A program made the translations under genes and the position numbers. The notes beneath the pieces are model-generated. The model was not told the origin of the DNA. It saw nothing but the letters and a program-made list of their open reading frames with translations, and did not search any database. From Glaciecola sp. UBA2563 (GTDB lineage Bacteria; Pseudomonadota; Gammaproteobacteria; Enterobacterales; Alteromonadaceae): 64,000 nt of DNA. The stretch is from assembly GCA_002340325.1 (NCBI GenBank), contig DDLV01000105.1:1-64000 (forward strand). Direction: 5' to 3'. Positions 16,727 to 26,184 of this stretch are shown piece after piece (position 1 is the first letter of the stretch; each line of letters starts with the position of its first letter).

Positions 16727-19552
16727 ATGCAAAATAGCGTGATGAAAGCATGGTGGGAATCCTCTCACATGGCAGGCGGTAACTCAGCCTACGTTGAAGA
16801 ATTGTACGAAGCTTATCTCGAAAATCCGCTGAATGTTCCGGAAAACTGGCGGGCGACATTCGATGGATTACCGAAAGTTGATGGTGTATCCATCGAGAGT
16901 AACCATACCAACATAAGAGATGAATTTAGAAAACTTGCTTCATTAGGACCCACAGCTAGAGTCGGCGGTGGTGCTATCGCTGATAGTGGAGCGCCATCTG
17001 ATGAAAGACAGGTGAAAGTACTACAGCTTATTAATGCCTATCGATTTAGAGGGCATCAGCACGCAAATCTCGATCCATTAGATCTTTGGAAACAAGAACG
17101 AGTAAGAGATCTCGAGTTATCGCATCACAATCTCAGTGAAGCAGACTTTGATACTGTATTTAATTTAGGTTCATACGCGGTAAATGCTGACTCCATGAAG
17201 CTGGGTGATTTGTATAAGTCACTTAATCGGACGTATTGCGGCTCGATTGGCGCAGAGTATATGCATATCACAGATACTGACCAAAAGCGTTGGATACAGC
17301 AACGATATGAGTCTGTAGAAGCGAAGCCGGTGTTAGATAGAGATGCAAAAGTACGAATACTTCAGGGACTTATCGCCGCTGACGGTATGGAAAAATACTT
17401 AGGCGCTAAATTCACAGGTGCAAAACGATTCTCTCTTGAGGGCGGTGACGCTCTAATTCCAATGCTCAAAGAACTCATTAGGGAGGCTGGGTCACAAGGC
17501 GCAAAGGAAGTTGTGCTTGGAATGGCGCACCGTGGACGATTGAACGTGCTTGTCAATGTTTTAGGTAAAAATCCTTCTGTCCTATTTGACGAGTTTGCAG
17601 GCAAACACGACGCCTCACTAGGTGCAGGTGATGTGAAATATCACGCAGGTTTCTCGTCGGATTTTGCTACCCCTGGTGGCAATGTTCACCTCGCTTTAGC
17701 CTTCAACCCGTCTCACCTAGAAATTGTTAACCCGGTCGTCATGGGGTCGGTGAGAGCAAGGCTTACAAGAAGAGATTGTTCCGATGGTTCTGCAGTGCTC
17801 CCTATCACTATTCATGGCGATTCTGCGATAGCAGGACAGGGCGTTGTCCAAGAAACGTTTAATATGTCACAAACGAGAGGTTTCTCCGTTGGAGGAACCG
17901 TTCGAATAGTTGTCAACAACCAAGTTGGATTTACCACGTCAAAAACCGAAGATACGCGCTCGACGCAATATTGTACAGACATCGCGAAAATGGTGCAGGC
18001 ACCTATCTTCCATGTCAATGCAGATGATCCAGAGGCCGTTATCTTCGTGACCAAACTAGCACTTGAATACAGAAACAAATTCAAAAAAGACGTTGTTATT
18101 GATTTAGTCTGTTACCGCCGCCATGGCCACAATGAAGCCGATGAGCCAAATGCAACACAACCATTAATGTATCAGAAAATCAAAAAACACCCAGTTCCTA
18201 GACAGCTCTATGCTGACCAGTTAGTCGCTGAAGGTGTTCTTGATAAGCACGAAAACGATAAACTTGTATCTGAATACAGATCAGCACTTGATCACGGTGC
18301 TTGTGTAGTTGAAGAGTGGCGCCCGATGACCGAACATTCAGTCGATTGGGACCCGTTTATTGGGCATGATTGGGATACCGCATACGATAGCAGTTTAAGC
18401 GTAGAGCAACTCAAGCAACTCGGTACAGCGATTACAACCGTCCCGGAAGGCTTTAGATTACAGTCTCGCGTAAATAAACTGTACGGCGATCGCAAAGCAA
18501 TGCTGGCTGGTGACAGGTTGTTAGACTGGGGAATGGCGGAAAACCTCGCTTATGCAACTATGCTCAATGAAGGAACCGACATTCGCATTACAGGCCAAGA
18601 CTCAGGGAGAGGAACATTTTTCCACAGACATGCCGTTTTGCACAGCCAGGATGACGCATCCACCCATATACCGCTGCAACACATAAAAGATGAACAAGGT
18701 AGACTCGAAATTTACGACTCTGTGCTGTCCGAAGAAGCGGTTATGGCGTTTGAATACGGGTTTGCAACGGCTGAACCTACTACACTGACAATTTGGGAAG
18801 CACAATTTGGTGATTTTGCCAATGGTGCGCAGGTTGTATTTGACCAGTTTTTATCTTCTGGTGAAGCTAAATGGGGTAGACTTTGTGGATTAGCCGTTTT
18901 GCTTCCGCATGGTTATGAGGGGCAGGGGCCAGAGCACAGTTCAGCAAGATTGGAACGATTCTTACAAATGTGTGCCGATCACAACTGGCAAATATGCGTA
19001 CCTTCAACACCCGCTCAGGTTTACAGCATGTTGCGACGTCAAATGGTACGCGCAATGCGTCGTCCACTAATTGTTATGTCGCCGAAATCCTTACTAAGAC
19101 ATCCGTTAGCTGTAAGTACTTTAGAAGAGTTAGCTGACGGTAAATTCCATAACGTAATCGGCGAGATAGATGAGATCAATGCGAAGAAGGTCAAGCGCGT
19201 CGTTATGTGTTCCGGAAAAGTCTATTACGACCTCTTGGAGGAGCGTCGTAAGAGTGAAATCGACAACGTTGCCATTATAAGAATCGAGCAGCTTTATCCG
19301 TTCCCTGAACAAGAATTAAAAGAAATTATATCACCATACAGCAAGGTTAAAGATTGGGTTTGGTGCCAAGAAGAGCCACAAAATCAAGGCGCTTGGTATT
19401 GTAGTCAACACCATTTCTGGGCCGCTCTACCAAAAGGTGCGAACCTTACATTTGCAGGTCGCACAGCAGCTGCTTCACCAGCTGTAGGTTATGCTGCAGT
19501 ACACAGTCAACAACAAAAAGCGTTAGTACACGACGCACTTACGATTAAATAG
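16727..19552 (+). CDS. sucA: 2-oxoglutarate dehydrogenase E1 component
   Basis: 941 residues (E. coli 933). Thiamine-diphosphate-dependent decarboxylase of the 2-oxoglutarate dehydrogenase complex. It starts with the E2-binding tail MKAWWESSHMAGGNSAYVEE and has the family blocks FRGHQHANLDPL, GMAHRGRLNVLVNVLGK, FNPSHLEIVNPVV, GDSAIAGQGVVQETFNMS (thiamine site) and RRHGHNEADEP. The C-terminal transketolase half includes GQDSGRGTFFHRHAV and PHGYEGQGPEHSSARLERFL. It is nine bases upstream of sucB. A terminator separates it from sdhB, so it needs its own promoter in the AT-rich 16575-16726. Confidence 0.97.
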   Translation: MQNSVMKAWWESSHMAGGNSAYVEELYEAYLENPLNVPENWRATFDGLPKVDGVSIESNHTNIRDEFRKLASLGPTARVGGGAIADSGAPSDERQVKVLQLINAYRFRGHQHANLDPLDLWKQERVRDLELSHHNLSEADFDTVFNLGSYAVNADSMKLGDLYKSLNRTYCGSIGAEYMHITDTDQKRWIQQRYESVEAKPVLDRDAKVRILQGLIAADGMEKYLGAKFTGAKRFSLEGGDALIPMLKELIREAGSQGAKEVVLGMAHRGRLNVLVNVLGKNPSVLFDEFAGKHDASLGAGDVKYHAGFSSDFATPGGNVHLALAFNPSHLEIVNPVVMGSVRARLTRRDCSDGSAVLPITIHGDSAIAGQGVVQETFNMSQTRGFSVGGTVRIVVNNQVGFTTSKTEDTRSTQYCTDIAKMVQAPIFHVNADDPEAVIFVTKLALEYRNKFKKDVVIDLVCYRRHGHNEADEPNATQPLMYQKIKKHPVPRQLYADQLVAEGVLDKHENDKLVSEYRSALDHGACVVEEWRPMTEHSVDWDPFIGHDWDTAYDSSLSVEQLKQLGTAITTVPEGFRLQSRVNKLYGDRKAMLAGDRLLDWGMAENLAYATMLNEGTDIRITGQDSGRGTFFHRHAVLHSQDDASTHIPLQHIKDEQGRLEIYDSVLSEEAVMAFEYGFATAEPTTLTIWEAQFGDFANGAQVVFDQFLSSGEAKWGRLCGLAVLLPHGYEGQGPEHSSARLERFLQMCADHNWQICVPSTPAQVYSMLRRQMVRAMRRPLIVMSPKSLLRHPLAVSTLEELADGKFHNVIGEIDEINAKKVKRVVMCSGKVYYDLLEERRKSEIDNVAIIRIEQLYPFPEQELKEIISPYSKVKDWVWCQEEPQNQGAWYCSQHHFWAALPKGANLTFAGRTAAASPAVGYAAVHSQQQKALVHDALTIK

Positions 19553-19561
19553 GAAAAATCA

Positions 19562-21040
19562 ATGGCACATGAGATAAAAGTTCCCGTTTTACCCGAGTCA
19601 GTTGCGGATGCAACTGTAGCAACTTGGCATGTTAAGGCCGGAGATAAGGTAACACGCGATCAGAATTTAGTTGATATTGAAACTGATAAAGTAGTTCTTG
19701 AAGTGGTGTCTCCGGCAGATGGTGTAGTCGCTGAGATAATTGCTGAGGAAGGTGCAACAGTATTAGCAGACGAAGTTATCGCAAAAGTAGATGAAGCTGG
19801 TGCATCAGCAACACCGACTGACGCGCCGGCTGCAGCACCTGCTGCAGAAGAGGCTGGTGCAACTGAAACTGTAGATATCAATGTTCCTGTGCTGCCAGAA
19901 TCAGTTGCGGACGCAACGATTGCAACTTGGCATGTACAAGTTGGTGAAGCGGTTGAGCGCGACCAGAATTTGGTAGATATCGAGACAGATAAGGTTGTGC
20001 TAGAAGTGGTAGCGCCAGCGAGCGGTAGTCTCTCTGAAATTATTGCGGAAGAGGGTGCAACTGTTACTGCAGATGAAATTATCGCAAAATTTGCTGCAGG
20101 TGCAGCAGCTCCAGCTCCTGCGCCAGCAGCAGAAGCAGCGGACGAATCGCCAGATACTGACGCGTTATCTCCATCAGTGAGAAGACTACTTGCTGAAAAG
20201 GACATCGATCCGGCTTCTGTAAAAGGCACCGGGAAGGGCGGTAAAATCACTAAAGAAGACGTTGAAAAACATTTGAAAGCAGCATCTGCACCTGCAGCGG
20301 CTCCTGCTGCATCAGAACCTGCTATAAGCATTGGCGGCGATAGAACTGAAAAGCGTGTGCCTATGACCAGGCTGAGAAAAACAATCGCAAATAGACTGTT
20401 AGAAGCCAAAAATTCAACCGCAATGTTGACTACTTTCAATGAAGTTAACATGAAGCCAATAATGCAAATGCGTAAGCAATATCAAGACAGTTTTGAAAAG
20501 AGACACGGTATTCGTCTTGGCTTTATGTCTTTTTATGTGAAAGCGGTGACTGAAGCACTTAAGCGGTACCCTGAAGTCAATGCCTCTATCGACGGCGATG
20601 ACATTTGTTACCACAACTACTTCGATATCTCTATTGCGGTATCGACGCCTAGAGGTCTTGTAACTCCAGTTCTTAAGGACACAGATGTATTATCAATGTC
20701 CGGCATTGAGAAAGGCATCAAAGACCTAGCCATCAAAGGGCGCGACGGAAAGCTAGCGCTTGCAGATTTGCAAGGTGGTAATTTTACTATCACCAACGGC
20801 GGTGTTTTCGGTTCATTAATGTCTACGCCAATTATTAACCCGCCGCAAAGTGCTATTTTAGGTATGCATAAGATTCAAGACAGACCTATGGCGGTAGACG
20901 GTAAAATTGAAATTCTACCTATGATGTATTTGGCATTGTCTTATGACCATAGAATCATCGACGGTAAAGAATCAGTTGGGTTCCTAGTTACCGTTAAAGA
21001 GATGCTTGAGGACCCAGCTCGATTGCTGCTGGACGTGTGA
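19562..21040 (+). CDS. sucB: Dihydrolipoyllysine succinyltransferase (E2) with two lipoyl domains
   Basis: 492 residues, about 90 more than E. coli SucB because the lipoyl domain is duplicated. Lipoyl domain 1 spans ~3-76 (lipoyl-lysine K43, ETDKVV) and domain 2 spans ~106-177 (K144). They agree at 56 of 69 aligned positions. Ala/Pro-rich linkers follow each. The E1/E3-binding domain is at ~202-238 (LSPSVRRLLAEKDIDPASVKG). The catalytic acyltransferase domain runs from ~258 to the end, with the active-site His in SYDHRIIDGKE. Most gammaproteobacterial E2o proteins have one lipoyl domain, so the duplication is notable. Confidence 0.96.
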   Translation: MAHEIKVPVLPESVADATVATWHVKAGDKVTRDQNLVDIETDKVVLEVVSPADGVVAEIIAEEGATVLADEVIAKVDEAGASATPTDAPAAAPAAEEAGATETVDINVPVLPESVADATIATWHVQVGEAVERDQNLVDIETDKVVLEVVAPASGSLSEIIAEEGATVTADEIIAKFAAGAAAPAPAPAAEAADESPDTDALSPSVRRLLAEKDIDPASVKGTGKGGKITKEDVEKHLKAASAPAAAPAASEPAISIGGDRTEKRVPMTRLRKTIANRLLEAKNSTAMLTTFNEVNMKPIMQMRKQYQDSFEKRHGIRLGFMSFYVKAVTEALKRYPEVNASIDGDDICYHNYFDISIAVSTPRGLVTPVLKDTDVLSMSGIEKGIKDLAIKGRDGKLALADLQGGNFTITNGGVFGSLMSTPIINPPQSAILGMHKIQDRPMAVDGKIEILPMMYLALSYDHRIIDGKESVGFLVTVKEMLEDPARLLLDV

Positions 21041-21076
21041 TACTTTTGTCGGATGACGTGTCATACTTTTGTCGGA
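21032..21076 (+). repeat. Tandem 22-bp direct repeat across the sucB stop codon
   Basis: Units 21032-21053 and 21055-21076 agree at 21 of 22 bases with a period of 23. The first unit contains the last two sense codons and the stop of sucB; the second is a copy in which the TGA has become TCA. This looks like a local duplication of the 3' end of sucB. A CCGGAC/GTCCGG hairpin follows at 21120-21141. Confidence 0.8.
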
Positions 21077-21233
21077 ATTAGCTGAAAAATAAGCTAGTTC
21101 CGGTATCATTTTCTAAACGCCGGACTTCTTCTTTGGTCCGGTTGCTCTTAACAAGGATGATGCTCTAAATTTCTTTTCCAATATCAAGAAGTTTTGGGAT
21201 AGTCCATCACTCAACAAGGTCGGGTTAATCACC

Positions 21234-22400
21234 ATGAATTTGCATGAATATCAGGGCAAACAGCTTTTTCGAGAGTATGGTTTGCCGGTATCTGAAGGAT
21301 TTGCTGCCGAAAATCCACAAGCTGCGGTTGAAGCAGCTAGTAGTATTGGCGGCACAGAATGGGTAGTAAAATGTCAAGTACACGCTGGTGGTCGCGGTAA
21401 AGCGGGCGGCGTGAAATTAGTAAAATCGAAAGAAGAAATTCGTGATTTTGCTGAAAATTGGCTAGGCAAAAATTTGGTGACATATCAAACTGACGAGAAT
21501 GGACAGCCTGTTAGTCGCATCCTCGTTGAAGGTTTAACTGACATCGACCAAGAGCTGTATTTAGGCGCTGTAGTTGACCGCACGTCTCGTAAAATTGTAT
21601 TCATGGCATCAACTGAAGGTGGCGTTGAAATTGAAAAGGTTGCAGAAGAGACGCCAGAAAAAATTCTTAAAGCTGAAATTGACCCTCTAGTAGGCGCACA
21701 GCCTTATCAAGCTCGAAAGATTGCATTTGCACTTGGACTTAGTGGTGTACAAGTCAAGCAGTTCACTAAGATTTTCCTCGGGCTTGCTAAAATGTTCGAA
21801 GACCTTGATGTTGCGCTGATTGAAATTAACCCGTTGGTGATCACTAAGGAAGGCGACTTACACTGCCTTGACGCCAAGGTAGGCGTCGATAGCAACGCGC
21901 TTTATCGTCAACCTAAAGTTCGTGGCATGCACGATCCATCGCAAGAAGACGCGAGAGAAGCGCATGCTGCACAGTTTGAACTCAACTATGTGGCCTTGGA
22001 TGGAAGTGTAGGCTGTATGGTAAACGGTGCTGGCCTTGCTATGGGAACAATGGATATTGTTAACTTGCACGGTGGCAGCCCTGCAAACTTCCTAGATGTT
22101 GGTGGTGGCGCGACAAAAGAACGCGTAGCAGAAGCATTTAAAATTATCCTCTCTGACGATAATGTAAAGGCAGTTCTTGTAAACATCTTTGGCGGTATCG
22201 TGCGTTGCGATATGATTGCGGAAGGTATTATCGGTGCGGTTAAAGAAGTAGGTGTTGAAGTCCCTGTCGTTGTAAGACTAGAAGGTACTAACGCGGATCT
22301 AGGACGAGAAGTACTAGCCAGTTCCGATCTTGATATAATTGCTGCTGAATCTCTTGCGGATGCAGCGCAAAAAGTAGTTGCTGCAGCGGAGGGTAAATAA
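21234..22400 (+). CDS. sucC: Succinate-CoA ligase, beta subunit
   Basis: 388 residues, the same length as E. coli SucC. The ATP-grasp nucleotide-binding half begins MNLHEYQGKQLFREYGLPV and includes KCQVHAGGRGKAGGVKLV. The ligase half has EINPLVI, DAKVGVDSNALYRQ and NIFGGIVRCD. It forms the alpha2beta2 or alphabeta ligase with SucD and makes ATP or GTP from succinyl-CoA. It is separated from sucB by 193 bases containing a tandem repeat and a hairpin, so expression may be adjusted relative to sucAB. Its stop codon overlaps the sucD start (TAATG). Confidence 0.97.
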   Translation: MNLHEYQGKQLFREYGLPVSEGFAAENPQAAVEAASSIGGTEWVVKCQVHAGGRGKAGGVKLVKSKEEIRDFAENWLGKNLVTYQTDENGQPVSRILVEGLTDIDQELYLGAVVDRTSRKIVFMASTEGGVEIEKVAEETPEKILKAEIDPLVGAQPYQARKIAFALGLSGVQVKQFTKIFLGLAKMFEDLDVALIEINPLVITKEGDLHCLDAKVGVDSNALYRQPKVRGMHDPSQEDAREAHAAQFELNYVALDGSVGCMVNGAGLAMGTMDIVNLHGGSPANFLDVGGGATKERVAEAFKIILSDDNVKAVLVNIFGGIVRCDMIAEGIIGAVKEVGVEVPVVVRLEGTNADLGREVLASSDLDIIAAESLADAAQKVVAAAEGK

Positions 22401-23272
22401 TGTCAGTTTTAATTAATAAAGATACCAAAGTTATTTGCCAAGGTTTCACTGGTGGTCAGGGAACTTTCCATTCAGAACAAGCAATTGCTTATGGCACGCA
22501 AATGGTTGGTGGTGTTACGCCAGGAAAAGGTGGTACCACGCATTTAGGTCTACCTGTTTTTAACACTGTGAAAGACGCGGTTGACGCAACGGGTGCGACA
22601 GCCACTGTTATTTATGTACCAGCGCCTTTCTGTAAAGATTCAATTGTCGAAGCTGCGGATGCGGGCATTGAACTAATCGTTTGTATAACTGAAGGTATTC
22701 CAACATTAGACATGCTATATGTTAAAGAGTATGTCGATGGCAAGGGTATTCGCATGATTGGGCCAAACTGCCCAGGCGTTATAACCCCGGACGAATGTAA
22801 AATAGGTATTATGCCTGGTCATATCCATAAGAAAGGCAAAGTCGGCATCGTATCACGCTCCGGTACACTTACATATGAAGCAGTAAAACAAACCACTGAT
22901 GAAGGTTTCGGCCAATCAACTTGCGTTGGTATTGGCGGAGACCCAATCCCAGGCTCTAACTTCATTGATGTGCTTACTTTGTTCCAAGAAGATCCAGAAA
23001 CAGAAGCCATTGTAATGATTGGTGAGATTGGAGGAACTGCTGAAGAAGAAGCAGCTGCATTTATCAAAGAAAATGTGACAAAGCCAGTGGTGTCTTATAT
23101 CGCAGGCGTAACGGCTCCTCCAGGAAAGAGAATGGGCCACGCCGGCGCAATTATCTCTGGTGGTAAAGGTACTGCAGATGACAAGTTCAAAGCACTAGAA
23201 GAAGCAGGTGTTAAAACTGTGCGTTCGCTTGCTGAGATAGGTAAAGGCTTAAGAGAAATCACAGGCTGGTAA
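22400..23272 (+). CDS. sucD: Succinate-CoA ligase, alpha subunit
   Basis: 290 residues. The CoA-binding Rossmann part contains CQGFTGGQGTFHSEQAI and GVTPGKGG. The catalytic phosphohistidine lies in MGHAGAIISGGKGTAD near residue 245. GPNCPGVITP and VSRSGTLTYEA are also typical. Translationally coupled to sucC by a one-base overlap. A strong terminator follows 26 bases downstream. Confidence 0.97.
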   Translation: MSVLINKDTKVICQGFTGGQGTFHSEQAIAYGTQMVGGVTPGKGGTTHLGLPVFNTVKDAVDATGATATVIYVPAPFCKDSIVEAADAGIELIVCITEGIPTLDMLYVKEYVDGKGIRMIGPNCPGVITPDECKIGIMPGHIHKKGKVGIVSRSGTLTYEAVKQTTDEGFGQSTCVGIGGDPIPGSNFIDVLTLFQEDPETEAIVMIGEIGGTAEEEAAAFIKENVTKPVVSYIAGVTAPPGKRMGHAGAIISGGKGTADDKFKALEEAGVKTVRSLAEIGKGLREITGW

Positions 23273-23298
23273 ATACCATCCCTAAATTATTACTATCG

Positions 23299-23328
23299 AA
23301 AAGCTAGCTTCACCGCTAGCTTTTTTTT
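23299..23328 (+). terminator. Rho-independent terminator after sucD
   Basis: A 10-bp stem (23299-23308 with 23315-23324) with a 6-base loop is followed by T through 23328. It ends the sucCD transcript. Confidence 0.93.
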
Positions 23329-23461
23329 GTTCCAAATTCTTATATTTGAAAAATCAAACAAGGTTACAAAAAGTATACTGGTTGAAAGTGGTGCATTAAT
23401 TAATACAATGATCAATACAACAATAAATCCTTCAGTTTTCACAATTAAGTAGACGAAAAAT

Positions 23462-24046
23462 ATGAGTAATGTACTAATTATTAATGCACATCATGCCTAT
23501 CCCTTCGCTAAAGGTGACCTCAATAAAACGCTTGCAAGCACTGCTCAGGACATCTTGACTTCTAAAGGTCACGACATAAAGCGTGTTCATACTGACGAGG
23601 AATGGAATGTAGAAGAAGCTTTAGAGCAACACCAGTGGGCAGATATTATCATTTTGCAATCTCCTGTTAACTGGATGATGCTGCCGTGGACGTTTAAAAA
23701 ATACATGGATGAAGTCTACACAGCAGGAATGGGAGGGGCCTTGTGTGATGGAGATGGTAGGACTGCACAAGCGCCGAAATCAAAATATGGAACCGGGGGG
23801 ACACTCAAAGGCAAAAAATACATGATTTCACTCACGTTTAATGCACCCGAGGAAGCATTTAACGATCCAAAAGAATATCTATTTCAAGGCAAGAGTGTTG
23901 ACGATCTTATGTTTCCAATGCACATGAACTTTAGGTTCTTTGCGATGGAAGCAATGCCCACGTTTGCATGCTATGACGTGATGAAAAACGCAAATGTTGA
24001 ACAGGATTTAGTGAGATTTAAAGCACATCTAGAAAGACATTTTTAG
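23462..24046 (+). CDS. MdaB-like NADPH:quinone oxidoreductase (flavodoxin fold)
   Basis: 194 residues, the length of MdaB. It starts MSNVLIINAHHAYPFAKG and has QSPVNWMMLPWTFKKYMDEVYTAG, KYGTGGTLKGKKYMISLTFNAP and the C-terminal MEAMPTFACYDV, all matching MdaB/KefF-type FAD-dependent quinone reductases. These enzymes carry out two-electron quinone reduction against oxidative stress. It stands just before a GST gene, consistent with a detoxification pairing. Binding site before ATG 23462 is poor. Confidence 0.9.
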   Translation: MSNVLIINAHHAYPFAKGDLNKTLASTAQDILTSKGHDIKRVHTDEEWNVEEALEQHQWADIIILQSPVNWMMLPWTFKKYMDEVYTAGMGGALCDGDGRTAQAPKSKYGTGGTLKGKKYMISLTFNAPEEAFNDPKEYLFQGKSVDDLMFPMHMNFRFFAMEAMPTFACYDVMKNANVEQDLVRFKAHLERHF

Positions 24047-24131
24047 TTTACCAATACTTTCTACCATTGGCTTTTATCAAGCTGCTATCGTTTTTAATTG
24101 CCATCGTATTAAATTTAATCAAGAGACAACC

Positions 24132-24854
24132 ATGACAACACAAAAAGATATTCACCTCTACACGGCTTCAACAATGAACGGCTGGAAGCCAGTTATATTC
24201 TTGGAAGAAGCAGAAATAGCGTATGACTTAACGCATATTGATTTTGCTAAAAAAGAACAAAAAGCACCGGATTATGTAAAGCTCAATCCCAACGGCAGGA
24301 TCCCAACGATCGTTGACCGCTCAAATGATGATTTTGTTGTTTTTGAATCAGGCGCGATTCTTTGGTATTTGGCAGAGAAATACGGAAAATTTTTACCTAA
24401 CAATGCGAATGAAAAATCACGCACTTTGCAGTGGTTAATGTTTCAAATGGGCGGGGTAGGCCCGATCATGGGACAAGCTATGTATTTTCAGCGCATTGCT
24501 GCGAAGCAGGGCGAAGAGCACCCTTTTGCGATTAAGCGTTTTGTCGATGAGAGCAGGCGTTTATTTGAAGTGTTAAACACACATTTAGAGGGCAGAAAGT
24601 ATTTGGTGAGTAACGAATATACCATTGCTGATATCGCCACCTATCCATGGGCGAGAGCGTATTATTGGGCCAATGTACCCGTTGATGGCTTACCTAATTT
24701 GCAAGCCTGGTTTGATAGAATTGACGATAGAGCGTTGACACAGAAGGCCCTAGAAATCCCTAGACCATTTTGGGCATTTTTCGGCAAGGGCGATATTGAA
24801 GCGTTGGAGCGTGAAAACGCAGATAGATTTAAAAGCGATGTGAAGAAAGACTAA
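24132..24854 (+). CDS. Glutathione S-transferase (Nu-class, YfcG/YghU-like)
   Basis: 240 residues. The thioredoxin-like domain (1-~85) has STMNGWKPVIFLEE and KLNPNGRIPTIVD, with the glutathione gamma-Glu contact FESGAILWYLAEKYG. The helical domain follows with YTIADIATYPWARAY. The Thr/Asn start of the active-site loop (ASTMNG) fits Nu-class enzymes, which have disulfide-bond reductase activity with glutathione. Probably co-expressed with the MdaB-like gene 85 bases upstream. Confidence 0.88.
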   Translation: MTTQKDIHLYTASTMNGWKPVIFLEEAEIAYDLTHIDFAKKEQKAPDYVKLNPNGRIPTIVDRSNDDFVVFESGAILWYLAEKYGKFLPNNANEKSRTLQWLMFQMGGVGPIMGQAMYFQRIAAKQGEEHPFAIKRFVDESRRLFEVLNTHLEGRKYLVSNEYTIADIATYPWARAYYWANVPVDGLPNLQAWFDRIDDRALTQKALEIPRPFWAFFGKGDIEALERENADRFKSDVKKD

Positions 24855-24972
24855 CCTTCGAACAACAATTAAGAAAAGGTGTTATATTTGGAATGTATGA
24901 GGTAATCATTGACGCAATTGAGGCAGGCCTCATTATTGGGCTAGTGAAAAACGAACAGGACGATAATTCTAA

Positions 24973-26181
24973 ATGGCATTAGAAGAACACCCAATGTGGC
25001 GAAAGCCAAAGCATCATCTTGATCTAGAAGAAGAGCACAATCATGTACACTGGGTCGAGTTATTTTATGATTTGATTCATGTTGTCATTATATTTTTGCT
25101 AGGGAACTACCTTAGTGATCATATGACGGTTACCGGTTTTCTAACCTTTGCGGGTCTTTTCATTGCCATATGGTTTGCTTGGGCCGATTCAAGTGTCTTT
25201 AATTCTCTTTTTGTTAGTACCGATATAAAACATCGCTTGATAATGGCTACCCAAATCGTTACTGCGATGGTGATGGCTGCATCGATCCCCAAAATACACG
25301 CTGATGGTTGGATTTTCTTTGCACTTGCTTATTCGGTGAATCGTTTGATCACGGGATACTTATATTTTCGAACTAGAAAGCTTGGGGAAAATGAAAAAGC
25401 ATTGGCATCGAGGGTCAGCAGAAACTTTTTTATTTTATCTGCTGTGTTTGCAGTGAGTGCATTTATCCCGACACCTTTTGGATATGTGGTGTTTGGATTA
25501 GGCATTTTATCCATCCAATTGCTCTACATGCTGCCAAAAGTTGGCGTACTTGATAATAAAAGGTTTTTGCCTCGATTTGGCCATATGTCCGAGCGATTTG
25601 CATTGTTGTTGCTCATAGTCGTCGGTGAGGGCTTTTTTAAACTTGTTGTTACCCTTACTGAAAAGGGCATTTATAAAGTCGATCCCAGCGTCATCGTGAA
25701 CTTTGTATTTGGCGGGTTTTCAGTATTTGTTTTATGCTGGATTTATTTTGACTTTGTCGGGAACGGCAAACCAAAAAACACACAAAAATCGACATTGGTA
25801 AACTGGTGGTTAGCCCATCTCTTTTTAATGCTAGCGGCGGTAATGATAGGGGTCGCACTAGCTGGCGAAGTCAAAGTTGGCTTTTGGGATCCATATCCGC
25901 TTGGTTATGGCGTTATTGGTTGCCTCGGACTGATGTTGTATCTGTCTTGTTTATTGTGGATACAATTCAACATAGAACAGCGTGTGGCACACAGGTTTGC
26001 CACGGCTAAAATTCGATGCGTTGGGCTTGCGCTTGCATTATTAACATTAATTGTAGTGCCCTATGTACCCGCCATAGTCGGCAATTTATTGTGGGGCTCA
26101 GCGTTATTCTCGCAAATTGCAATACCATTGACTCGCGCTTACATGACACTTTCTAAGGAAGAGGCTGAAGCAAGCCCATAA
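24973..26181 (+). CDS. Low temperature requirement protein A (LtrA) family membrane protein
   Basis: 402 residues, about ten to twelve membrane segments. The diagnostic opening HVHWVELFYDLIHVVIIFLLG is present at ~25-45, and the second family block ERFALLLLIVVGEGFFKLV lies near residue 215. LtrA was named from a Listeria cold-sensitive mutant; the biochemical role is unknown. It is followed after three bases by a K+ channel gene, so the two are probably one operon. A 29-codon frame (24893-24982) overlaps its start in another frame. Confidence 0.88.
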   Translation: MALEEHPMWRKPKHHLDLEEEHNHVHWVELFYDLIHVVIIFLLGNYLSDHMTVTGFLTFAGLFIAIWFAWADSSVFNSLFVSTDIKHRLIMATQIVTAMVMAASIPKIHADGWIFFALAYSVNRLITGYLYFRTRKLGENEKALASRVSRNFFILSAVFAVSAFIPTPFGYVVFGLGILSIQLLYMLPKVGVLDNKRFLPRFGHMSERFALLLLIVVGEGFFKLVVTLTEKGIYKVDPSVIVNFVFGGFSVFVLCWIYFDFVGNGKPKNTQKSTLVNWWLAHLFLMLAAVMIGVALAGEVKVGFWDPYPLGYGVIGCLGLMLYLSCLLWIQFNIEQRVAHRFATAKIRCVGLALALLTLIVVPYVPAIVGNLLWGSALFSQIAIPLTRAYMTLSKEEAEASP

Positions 26182-26184
26182 ATA

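Noticed and set aside
19660..20451. 263-codon minus-strand frame inside sucB
   Set aside because: A shadow of the Ala/Pro-rich plus-strand coding sequence, with repetitive Ser/Ala composition and no start signal.
24893..24982. 29-codon frame overlapping the ltrA start
   Set aside because: It could be a leader peptide, but there is only a weak TTGGA before it and no attenuator structure; not supported enough to list.
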